NCBI GenBank assembly: GCA_029858755.1
Contig: JAOUEK010000190.1
Location: 1 to 5,017 of the forward strand
Length of the DNA stretch: 5,017 bases
Direction: 5' to 3'
Source of the DNA: Thermoleophilia bacterium
Lineage (GTDB): Bacteria; Actinomycetota; Thermoleophilia; Gaiellales; Gaiellaceae
Positions 1-4,964 of the stretch are shown here, piece after piece (position 1 is the stretch's first letter; each line of letters starts with the position of its first letter). Made by a program: the position numbers and the translations under genes. The notes below the pieces were generated by a model that was not told the origin of the DNA, searched no databases, and saw only the letters and a list, made by a program, of their open reading frames with translations.

Positions 1-75
1 GATCCCGGCGAGCGCCTCGACGGGGCCGTACCGCTTGCGCAGAGCCGACGTCTCGATCACCGCGTCACCGGGCAC
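1..75 (-). CDS. ABC transporter ATP-binding protein, N-terminal fragment cut by window edge
   Basis: Only the first 20-25 codons are present; the gene continues past the left edge. Read on the minus strand, the GTG at 60 gives a peptide beginning VIETSALRKRYGPVEALAGI. This is the typical first strand and A-loop of an ABC ATPase: an 'I-x-T-x-x-L-x-K-x-Y-G-x-x-x-A-L' pattern whose Tyr stacks on the ATP adenine in this family. Walker A should follow about 15-20 residues later, outside the window. Two starts are possible. GTG at 75 adds VPGDA and lies 6 nt after a -10-like TACCGT, which would make a leaderless mRNA. GTG at 60 has GGTGA 4 nt upstream. Substrate and class are unknown; drug or lipid exporters of the DrrA type often begin this way, but that is inference. 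Confident on family, not on start. Confidence 0.72.
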   Translation of the reverse strand, partial: MPGDAVIETSALRKRYGPVEALAGI

Positions 76-81
76 GCGGGC

Positions 82-87
82 ACGGTA
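82..87 (-). promoter_or_regulatory. candidate -10 hexamer TACCGT upstream of the ABC ATPase gene
   Basis: On the minus strand TACCGT matches the actinobacterial TANNNT -10 pattern and ends 6 nt before the GTG at 75. Transcription starting at that usual distance would begin on or next to the start codon. No convincing -35 is visible, so this is a weak call based on hexamer and position only. Confidence 0.4.
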
Positions 88-132
88 GCCGAGCGCGCGC
101 ACGCAGCCCGCAGTCGGTGGGGCCCCCGGGAA

Positions 133-170
133 GCCGGCAGCGCGGCGGGCGCCTGACCGCCGCAGCCGGC
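133..170 (-). terminator. GC-rich hairpin downstream of the SelW-like gene, possible terminator
   Basis: On the minus strand, starting 8 nt after the TAG stop at 179-181, GCCGGC (170-165) and GCGGCGG can pair with CCGCCGC and GCCGGC (138-133). That gives 13 base pairs, an asymmetric T/GCT internal loop and an 8-nt apical loop. Only a short TT follows, so this is not a classical U-tract terminator. In very GC-rich actinobacteria, stems without a U-tract are often found at gene ends. It sits between the SelW-like gene and the ABC gene start, where a transcript end would be expected. Confidence 0.42.
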
Positions 171-178
171 CGAGCGAG

Positions 179-430
179 CTACGCGCCGATCGCGGCCCGG
201 ACGAGCGGCAGCACGTCGTCGGGTTCGGGATAGCGTCCGAGCATCTTCTTCTCGAACACGAGCTCGCCGTCGACGTGGACGTCGAAGATCCCGTTGGCCC
301 CTGGGACGACCTCGAGCGCGCCGATCACTCGCTCCAGCTCCTCGAGCAGCCGCGCCGCCAGACCGGCGGCGTTCGGTCCCGCCCCTCAGGGGACGCAGTA
401 CTCGATGCGGACGTGCGCACGCTCGACCAC
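179..430 (-). CDS. SelW/Rdx-family selenoprotein with in-frame TGA (selenocysteine) in a CxxU motif
   Basis: Seen: the minus-strand frame from GTG at 430 to TAG at 181-179 gives 83 residues if the TGA at 388-386 is read through. The N-terminus runs VVERAHVRIEYCVP, then TGA (residue 15), then GAGPNAAGLAARLLEELE. The rest includes VPGANGIFDVHVDGELVF, EKKMLGRYPEPDDVL and a C-terminal RAAIGA. Known: Rdx/SelW proteins have a thioredoxin-like fold, a Y-C-x-x-(C/U) motif at the N-terminus, a G-x-F-x-V-x-x-D-G strand pair and a G-R-(F/Y)-P motif, in about 75-95 residues; they are cytosolic thiol/selenol redox proteins of poorly defined role. Here C12 and the TGA at 15 sit exactly at CxxU. Start: an in-frame stop at 445-443 limits the choice to three consecutive GTGs (436, 433, 430). 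AGAGGA upstream best suits the third. Alternative: a pseudogene or sequencing error (TGC to TGA), made less likely by intact coding on both sides and the hairpin just after the TGA. SelA, SelB, SelD and tRNA-Sec are not in the window. Confidence 0.82.
350..376 (-). promoter_or_regulatory. bacterial SECIS-like hairpin just downstream of the Sec TGA
   Basis: After the TGA at 388-386 the minus strand carries CGCCGCC (371-365), loop GGUCU (364-360) and GGCGGCG (359-353), a perfect 7-bp stem. Below it, CCG (376-374) can pair with CGG (352-350), leaving AA (373-372) bulged on the 5' side. The apical loop begins 22 nt after the TGA. In bacteria SelB binds a hairpin inside the coding region shortly after the Sec codon. 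From memory, the well-studied E. coli fdhF element has a GGUCU-type loop about 3 nt nearer the UGA and a bulged U on the 5' side. The match in loop, place and bulge side is the evidence; GC-rich coding DNA makes stems by chance, so loop identity matters most. Confidence 0.65.
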
Positions 431-483
431 CACCACATCCTCTCAGGCTGCACCCACCGGCGCGGCGACAAGCGACGACGAAG

Positions 484-507
484 AACGGGGCCGTCGCCGG
501 CCCCGTT
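484..507 (-). terminator. rho-independent-type terminator of the GYD-domain gene
   Basis: A perfect 10-bp inverted repeat: AACGGGGCCG, 4-nt loop, CGGCCCCGTT. On the minus strand the loop is GCGA and the stem is followed by CTTCGTC. It begins 23 nt after the TGA stop of the GYD gene (533-531) and lies between that gene and the SelW-like gene, so it should separate the two transcripts. The trailing T-run is short, which is common in GC-rich genomes. No plus-strand gene ends here. Confidence 0.75.
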
Positions 508-530
508 TCCCCCTGTATCTCCGAGCAGGC

Positions 531-815
531 TCAGACGAGGGTCTTGAAGAAGACCTCGACCTTCTCCGCCGGGAACGTCTCCGTCTTCACGATCTCGAGC
601 ATCCCGATCTTCGCGAGCACGCGGAACGCGGTCTCGTTGTCGGGGTACTTGACGACCGCGAAGAAGTCCCAAGGGCCCATCATCGCGTAGACGTCCTCGA
701 GCGCGCCACCCTCCTCCTCGATGATCTTCTTGATCTTCTCGAGGTACTTGGGGGCTTCGGCGAGGTGCTCCCTGCCCTCGGGCGTGAGCTTGATCAGCCC
801 GATGTACGTGAGCAT
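531..815 (-). CDS. GYD domain-containing small protein
   Basis: A 94-residue protein beginning MLTYIGLIKLTPEGREHL. The whole length fits one GYD domain (a small alpha/beta, ferredoxin-like family of unknown biochemical role). It shows the opening strand T-Y-I-x-L, a 'T-x-x-G' turn, helix APKYLEKIKKIIEEEGG, the strand DVYAMMGPWD where the family usually has M-G-x-Y-D (here Trp replaces Tyr), then FFAVVKYPDNETAFRVLAKIG and the final strand IVKTETFPAEKVEVFF. It is rich in Lys/Glu and has no signal peptide or membrane segment, so it is probably cytosolic. Start: ATG at 815 is preceded by a near-perfect AAGGAGGG about 7 nt upstream. The frame stays open for hundreds of bases further upstream, but that stretch is low-complexity antisense of the MFS gene. 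It is transcribed divergently from the MFS gene, with its own terminator, so it is probably monocistronic. Function is not assignable from sequence. Confidence 0.88.
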   Translation of the reverse strand: MLTYIGLIKLTPEGREHLAEAPKYLEKIKKIIEEEGGALEDVYAMMGPWDFFAVVKYPDNETAFRVLAKIGMLEIVKTETFPAEKVEVFFKTLV

Positions 816-867
816 CTGCTTCCCTCCTTGCTCTGCGCGATCATCTCTCCCGGCAGCGCCTGCGCGC

Positions 868-885
868 ATCGGTGGATCCACCGAT
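868..885. promoter_or_regulatory. perfect 18-bp palindrome in the divergent intergenic region, candidate operator
   Basis: ATCGGTGGATCCACCGAT is a perfect inverted repeat with no spacer. It lies midway in the 130-bp gap between the divergent GYD and MFS genes: 52 bp upstream of the GYD start and 60 bp upstream of the MFS start. Length and symmetry fit a site for a dimeric helix-turn-helix repressor, and drug-exporter genes often carry such operators. No candidate regulator gene is adjacent within the window, so the protein that would bind is unknown. Confidence 0.5.
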
Positions 886-930
886 TCAGCGGGCCCTCGG
901 GGCTCCGGGCCCCCGTCGCGGCCGGCAGAG

Positions 931-936
931 TAGCCT
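931..936 (+). promoter_or_regulatory. candidate -10 hexamer TAGCCT of the MFS gene
   Basis: TAGCCT fits TANNNT and ends 9 nt before the ATG at 946. There is no Shine-Dalgarno sequence in between, so the transcript would be leaderless or nearly so. No clear -35 element is seen 16-18 nt upstream. Weak call based on position. Confidence 0.4.
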
Positions 937-945
937 GACGGCTCC

Positions 946-2202
946 ATGGCCGAGCCGATCTCCGTCGAGAGCATGCCCATCCGCCGCAACACGCTGCTGC
1001 TCGCCGCGTCGATGGGGGTGCTCTCGGCGACGTTGCAGCTCGTCGCCGCCGTCGCCTCGCTGACCTTCGTGCTCGTCAGCGGGGTCACCGGCCTGCTCGG
1101 CCTCGGGCCCGCGATCTTCCTCGCCTCCTCCGGCGTGTCGGCGCAGGTCGCCGGGCGGATGATGGACCGCTTCGGTCGGCGGCCCGTGATCGCAGCGGGC
1201 TTCCTCGTCGGCGCCGGCGGTGCCGCCGTCACCGGGCTCGGCGCGCGAGCCGTCTCCACCGTCGTCGTGATCTGCGGCTTCGTGCTGATCGGGGCGGGTG
1301 CCGGCGCGGTGACGCTCGTGCGCACGGCGGGAGGCGACATGTACCCGCCGGAGCGGCGGGCACGGGGCATCGCATACGTGCTCTCCGGCGCGGTCTTCGG
1401 CGCCGTGCTCGGGCCGGCGGTCTTCGGGCCGATCTTCGCCGGCCGCCACCCGGCGCCCGCGGAGATGACCGTGCCCTGGCTGGCGGCCGGAGGGCTGATG
1501 CTCGTCGGGCTGGCGCTCGTCCTCGCCGTCCGGCCCGACCCCCTGCAGATCGCGAAGCTGATGGCTCCCGCCGAGCCGGACGGCGGGCCGCCTGCGCCGG
1601 CCGCCCCTCTCCGTGAGCTGATCGGGCGACCGGGTGTCCTCGCTGCGCTGCTCGCCGCCGTGGCCAGCTTCGCCGTGATGGCGTCGGTGATGAACCTCAC
1701 CGGGTTCGTCGTCGTCGACCACCACCATCACGACCAGCAGGACGTGTTCCCGATCATCGGCGCCCACGTGCTCGGCATGTACGCGCTCGTGCTCGTCGTC
1801 GGCTCGCTCGTCGACCGCATCGGCCGCCCTCCCGCGCTCGTCGGGGGCCTGGTCGTGATGGGCGTCTCGTGCGCGCTTCTGTTCACCGTCGACAGCGTGC
1901 CCGGCACGGCCGTGCTCCTGTTCGGGCTCGGCGTCGGCTGGAACCTCTCCTTCGTCGCCGCCAGCGCCGAGCTCGTCGACCGCACGAGACCGGTGGAGCG
2001 CGGCAAGCTGCTCGGCTTCAGCGAGTCCCTCTCGGCCGGTTCCGCTGCTGCGCTCGCCCTGCTCGGCGGCGTCGCCCTCGACCAGCTCGGCGTCTCGGCG
2101 CTCGCCTTCGGCTCGGCCTTCCTCGTCGTGGTGCCCGTCGTCCTCATCGGGCGCATCCGCCGCCGGCCGGCGCTCGCCCGCGTGGCCGACGCAGAAGCCT
2201 GA
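946..2202 (+). CDS. major facilitator superfamily (MFS) transporter, probable drug/metabolite exporter
   Basis: A 418-residue integral membrane protein with about 12 predicted helices (roughly 16-36, 48-70, 80-97, 104-124, 141-165, 175-195, 230-256, 268-288, 295-314, 319-340, 355-378, 383-403). A polar central loop spans 196-228. The MFS loop 2-3 motif A is clear at 70-80 (GRMMDRFGRRP), and its echo in the second half is at 286-296 (GSLVDRIGRPP). Helix 5 has a motif-C-like glycine/proline run (GAVFGAVLGPAVFG, 148-161), usual in proton-coupled antiporters that export drugs or metabolites. Odd point: four consecutive His in DHHHHDQQ (258-265) between helices 7 and 8, followed by HVLGMYA. The first ATG is chosen; it has no Shine-Dalgarno and a -10-like hexamer just upstream. 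ATG at 973 is the alternative. The substrate cannot be told. The gene stands alone, with the response regulator gene 111 bp downstream having its own likely promoter. Confidence 0.9.
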   Translation: MAEPISVESMPIRRNTLLLAASMGVLSATLQLVAAVASLTFVLVSGVTGLLGLGPAIFLASSGVSAQVAGRMMDRFGRRPVIAAGFLVGAGGAAVTGLGARAVSTVVVICGFVLIGAGAGAVTLVRTAGGDMYPPERRARGIAYVLSGAVFGAVLGPAVFGPIFAGRHPAPAEMTVPWLAAGGLMLVGLALVLAVRPDPLQIAKLMAPAEPDGGPPAPAAPLRELIGRPGVLAALLAAVASFAVMASVMNLTGFVVVDHHHHDQQDVFPIIGAHVLGMYALVLVVGSLVDRIGRPPALVGGLVVMGVSCALLFTVDSVPGTAVLLFGLGVGWNLSFVAASAELVDRTRPVERGKLLGFSESLSAGSAAALALLGGVALDQLGVSALAFGSAFLVVVPVVLIGRIRRRPALARVADAEA

Positions 2203-2233
2203 AGCTGATGTCGCCCACCACCGGTCGAGCCGC

Positions 2234-2239
2234 TATCGT
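2234..2239 (+). promoter_or_regulatory. candidate -10 hexamer TATCGT of the response regulator gene
   Basis: TATCGT in the 111-bp gap after the MFS gene matches TANNNT. Transcription starting about 7 nt later would leave a 5' leader of nearly 70 nt containing the hairpin at 2280-2308. No good -35 is visible. Read-through from the MFS gene remains possible, since no terminator is seen after it. Confidence 0.4.
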
Positions 2240-2279
2240 TCGTGTCGCCGTCGATGGGTGGACGATCCGGGGCAGCGGG

Positions 2280-2308
2280 CTCCGGGGCGTCATCGCCTCA
2301 CCCCGGAG
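2280..2308 (+). promoter_or_regulatory. hairpin that masks the ribosome binding site of the response regulator
   Basis: CTCCGGGG (2280-2287) is an exact reverse complement of CCCCGGAG (2301-2308), with a 13-nt loop. The 3' arm contains the first four bases of the Shine-Dalgarno GGAGGA (2305-2310) that precedes the GTG start at 2314. A second copy, TCCGGGG at 2266-2272, could pair with the same arm instead. The arrangement would hold the ribosome binding site in a stem until something opens it. GC-rich DNA forms stems easily, so a regulatory role is inference. Confidence 0.45.
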
Positions 2309-2313
2309 GACCA

Positions 2314-2985
2314 GTGGCTCGTACGACCGAAAGCGGCCAGGTGGGCACCGCAGCCGAGGGGCATCCTGTCGGCACGATCACGGTCACGGTCGCCGACGAC
2401 CACCCCGCGGTGCTCGACGCCGTCTCACGGTTCCTCGACCAGAACGGCGTCGACGTGCTCGGCATCGCCGATGACGGCGAGGAGGCGCTGCGGGAGCTCG
2501 AGCGGCTCCGGCCTGCCGTCGCGATCCTGGACCTGCGCATGCCCGGCTTCACGGGCGGCGAGATCATCCGCAGGGCGCGGGCGGTCGCGCCCGACACGGC
2601 GCTGCTCGTGTACACGGGCCTCGTCGACCAGGAGACGATCGTGGACGCGCTCGCGGCGGGCGCAGACGGCGTGATCGAGAAGGACGCGTCGATGCTCGAG
2701 CTCGTCCGCGCCGTGCGTTTGGTCGCCGCCGGGCGGAGCTACGTGGACGCGTCGCTCGCCGCGAGCGTCCTGCAGGGGGGCAGCTTCTCGGTCGGGCTGA
2801 CCACGCGCGAGCTGGAGGTGTTGCGCCTCCTCGCAGACGGGAACTCGAACGAGTCGATCGCGCGTGAGCTGCACATCGCTCCGGACACGGTCCGCGCGCA
2901 CGTGCGCAAGGCGATGGCCAAGCTCTCCGCGTCGACCCGGACGCAGGCCGTCGCCACGGCTCTGCGCAAGTCGCTGATCTCCTAG
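2314..2985 (+). CDS. NarL/FixJ-family response regulator (REC + LuxR-type HTH)
   Basis: A 223-residue cytosolic transcription regulator. The REC domain occupies about residues 21-140: acidic pair D28-D29 in VADDHP, phospho-acceptor D73 in AILDLRMPG, switch Thr101 in LLVYTG and Lys123 in VIEKDA, so all catalytic residues are present. The LuxR-type four-helix DNA-binding domain (161-223) begins LTTRELEVLRLLADG and has the recognition region IAPDTVRAHVRKAMAKL. In this family phosphorylation of the Asp promotes dimerisation and DNA binding. Start: the GTG at 2314 has GGAGGA 3 nt upstream. Longer readings from GTG 2242 or ATG 2254 add only a Gly/Ser/Pro-rich stretch, and GTG 2242 lies 2 nt after the -10-like TATCGT. 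The gene is convergent with the hybrid kinase and their stop codons overlap, which makes them likely partners. The regulon is unknown. Confidence 0.92.
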   Translation: MARTTESGQVGTAAEGHPVGTITVTVADDHPAVLDAVSRFLDQNGVDVLGIADDGEEALRELERLRPAVAILDLRMPGFTGGEIIRRARAVAPDTALLVYTGLVDQETIVDALAAGADGVIEKDASMLELVRAVRLVAAGRSYVDASLAASVLQGGSFSVGLTTRELEVLRLLADGNSNESIARELHIAPDTVRAHVRKAMAKLSASTRTQAVATALRKSLIS

Positions 2986-4925
2986 GAGCGAGGGGCGTCT
3001 GCCGGCGGTGGCTGCCCCAGCGCGGCCGCCGCGGCGGCCTGGAGGTCGCCGGGCGAGAACGGCTTGGGCAGGAACACGTGGTCGCCCGGCTCGAGCTCGA
3101 CGTCGGTGTACCCGGACACCAGCACGACGGGCAGCGACGACTGGCGGGCGCGGAGCTCGCGGGCCAGCTCGATGCCCCCTGGGCCGCCGGAAAGGCGTAT
3201 GTCGGCGACGAGGAGGTCGATCGGGTGCTCGTCGGCGGCGGCGAGCGCCTCTGCCGCGGACGCGGCGCCGACGACGCGGTAGCCGCCGGCCTTGAGAGCC
3301 CGCTCGGCGACGCTGCGCACCGCGGGCTGGTCCTCGACCACCAGCACCGTCGTGCTCTCCGGCGCCTTCAACGCGACAGGCTCGCGAGGCATGGAGACGG
3401 TGGCGGGGATCAGCACCTCGACACGCGTTCCGGCTCCGGGACGGCTGTCGATCGTGACGGTGCCTCCCGACTGGCGCGCAGCTCCGTAGACCGTCGCGAG
3501 GCCGAGCCCGCCGCCGTCCCCGTCGGGCTTCGTGGTGAAGAACGGCTCGAGCGCGTGGCGCACCGTGTCCTCGTCCATCCCCACGCCGTCGTCGCTGACG
3601 ACGAGCGCCGCATACGTCCCCGGCGCGACGTCGAGCGCGGACGCGTCGGCTCCCCAGAGCTCGCGACAGTCGGTCTCAATCGTGGCCGTGCCGCCCTCAG
3701 GCATCGCGTCGCGTGCGTTGAGCACGAGGTTCACGAGCACCAGCTGCAGCTGACCCGGGTCGACGGTCGCTCGGACGCCCGTCGGGGCGCCGAGCAGCCG
3801 GAGGTGACAGCGGGGTGCGAGCAGGTGGCGCAGCAGTGGCTCGGCGTCACCGACGAGCGCGCCGACGTCGACCGAGCGGGGCCGGAGCGACTGCCGCCGG
3901 GCAAAGGCGAGGAGCTGCCGCGGGAGCGTGGCCACGTCACCGGCGACCCGGCGCAGTGACTCGACGTCGCGCCGGGCGGGATGCCCGGGCGGCAGCTGTT
4001 CGAGCACGAGCTCCGCGTAGCCGCCGATCGCGGTCAGCGCGTTGTTGATCTCGTGGGCGACGCCGCCTGCGAGCCGCCCGATCGCCTCGAGCCGGTGGGC
4101 CTGCGCCAGCTCCCCGCGCAGGCTCGTCAGCTCGCGCGCTGCGTCGAGCTCGGCGGTGACGTCACGGGCCACCCCCGCCAGGCGGACGAGCCGGCCCGTG
4201 TCGTCGCGCAGCGCCTCCGTCGTGACGTCGACGGGAACCGCGCTCCCGTCCGGGCGCACGATGCGAATCGTGACGTGGTAGCCGTCCTCCTGTCCCGAGA
4301 GCACCGCGGACACCGACCTCTCGATCGCGCTCCGATCCTCCGGGTGCACGAGTGCGAGGAATCCCTCGTACGTGCTCTCGAACGTCTTCGGATCGACACC
4401 GTAGAGCGTGTACAGCTCGTCGGACCACGTGACGGAGTCCGACGTCACGTCCCACTCCCAGCTTCCGATCCGGGCGATCTGCTGCGACCGGGCGAGCTGC
4501 TCCTCGTTGAGCCGCCGGTCGCTGACGTCGACCAGCTGGGCGACGAAGTAGGTGGGCGCTCCGCTCTGGTCGCGCAGCAGGGACGTGGTCACCCGCACCC
4601 ATACATGAGAGCCGTCCTTGCGGGCGAGCACCGCCTCGCGACTGGCTGCGTCGAGCTTGCCGTCGAGCATCTGCTGTCGCAAGCGCTCGACGTGATGGCG
4701 TGCACGTGCCACTGCAAGGTGCGCCGCGGGCATGCCGGCCAGCTCGGCCGCCTCGTACCCGCTCAGCTCGCAGAGCATGCGGTTGGCGAGCAGGCACGTT
4801 CCGTCGGGCGCGACGATCACGACGCCGGCTGCGGAGCGGTCGAACGCTTCGCGGAAGAGACCCGCCGGGATGGCGTCGGGGGGCGGTGGTCCGGGCTGGT
4901 GCCTTCCCTCCGTGGCGCGCGCCAC
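2982..4925 (-). CDS. soluble PAS-PAS-HisKA-HATPase-REC hybrid sensor histidine kinase
   Basis: A 647-residue cytosolic hybrid kinase with no membrane helix. Order (numbered from GTG 4925): PAS 1 about 20-136, beginning LFREAFDRSAAGVVIVAPDG; PAS 2 about 152-258, with GSWEWDV and a C-terminal PAC segment RIVRPDGSAVP; HisKA about 275-345 with phospho-acceptor His291 in GGVAHEINNALTAIGGY; HATPase with the N box LVLNARDAM (Asn403), G1 box SDDGVGM (Asp445), F box EPFFTTK and G2 box GGLGLA; C-terminal REC with acidic E531-D532, phospho-acceptor D575 in VADIRL, S604 and K621. All motifs are intact. Neither PAS shows an obvious haem or flavin signature, so the ligand is unknown. Start: GTG 4925 has GGGAGGAG ending 3 nt upstream. 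The open frame extends nine codons further to GTG 4952, 6 nt after a -10-like TAGGGT, so 4952 is more likely near the transcript start. Phosphate probably passes His to the C-terminal Asp; whether it reaches the convergent response regulator is inference. Confidence 0.93.
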   Translation of the reverse strand: MARATEGRHQPGPPPPDAIPAGLFREAFDRSAAGVVIVAPDGTCLLANRMLCELSGYEAAELAGMPAAHLAVARARHHVERLRQQMLDGKLDAASREAVLARKDGSHVWVRVTTSLLRDQSGAPTYFVAQLVDVSDRRLNEEQLARSQQIARIGSWEWDVTSDSVTWSDELYTLYGVDPKTFESTYEGFLALVHPEDRSAIERSVSAVLSGQEDGYHVTIRIVRPDGSAVPVDVTTEALRDDTGRLVRLAGVARDVTAELDAARELTSLRGELAQAHRLEAIGRLAGGVAHEINNALTAIGGYAELVLEQLPPGHPARRDVESLRRVAGDVATLPRQLLAFARRQSLRPRSVDVGALVGDAEPLLRHLLAPRCHLRLLGAPTGVRATVDPGQLQLVLVNLVLNARDAMPEGGTATIETDCRELWGADASALDVAPGTYAALVVSDDGVGMDEDTVRHALEPFFTTKPDGDGGGLGLATVYGAARQSGGTVTIDSRPGAGTRVEVLIPATVSMPREPVALKAPESTTVLVVEDQPAVRSVAERALKAGGYRVVGAASAAEALAAADEHPIDLLVADIRLSGGPGGIELARELRARQSSLPVVLVSGYTDVELEPGDHVFLPKPFSPGDLQAAAAAALGQPPPADAPRS

Positions 4926-4928
4926 CTG

Positions 4929-4964
4929 CTCCTCCCGGTGCGTCGCTGGCACCCGGGTACCCTA
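4929..4964 (-). promoter_or_regulatory. candidate -10 (TAGGGT) and Shine-Dalgarno (GGGAGGAG) of the hybrid kinase gene
   Basis: On the minus strand TAGGGT at 4964-4959 fits TANNNT. Transcription about 7 nt later would begin near 4952. GGGAGGAG at 4936-4929 then lies in a leader of under 30 nt, with its GGAGG core 5 nt before GTG 4925. This pairing decides the start codon in favour of 4925 over the longer reading. A -35 match is not visible. Confidence 0.5.

Noticed and set aside
386..388. The TGA as an ordinary stop making the SelW-like gene a pseudogene
   Set aside because: No frameshift or second stop occurs in the remaining 68 codons, all later family motifs are intact, the TGA is at the exact CxxU position, and a SECIS-like stem follows. 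Kept as an alternative but judged less likely.
891..912. Two GGGCCC copies able to form a hairpin upstream of the MFS gene
   Set aside because: GGGCCC is self-complementary and common in such GC-rich DNA. The position relative to the promoter gives no clear role, and nothing marks it as a terminator.
275..938. Plus-strand open frames across the SelW-like and GYD genes
   Set aside because: No start signals and no family resemblance; they are antisense to two genes supported by motifs and a Shine-Dalgarno.
531..1700. Long minus-strand open frame (389 codons) ending in the GYD protein
   Set aside because: Only the last 94 codons are family-like and they have their own consensus Shine-Dalgarno and ATG. 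The upstream part is Ala/Pro/Ser/Arg-rich and antisense to the MFS gene, the usual third-position artefact of GC-rich DNA.
886..1767. Minus-strand open frame of 293 codons opposite the MFS gene
   Set aside because: His/Arg/Gly/Asp-rich low-complexity product without a recognisable domain. The plus-strand MFS reading has clear motifs over the same bases.
3078..3959. Plus-strand open frame of 293 codons opposite the hybrid kinase
   Set aside because: Antisense shadow: composition is Arg/Ala/Gly/Val-rich with no domain, whereas the minus strand holds complete REC, HATPase and HisKA motifs.
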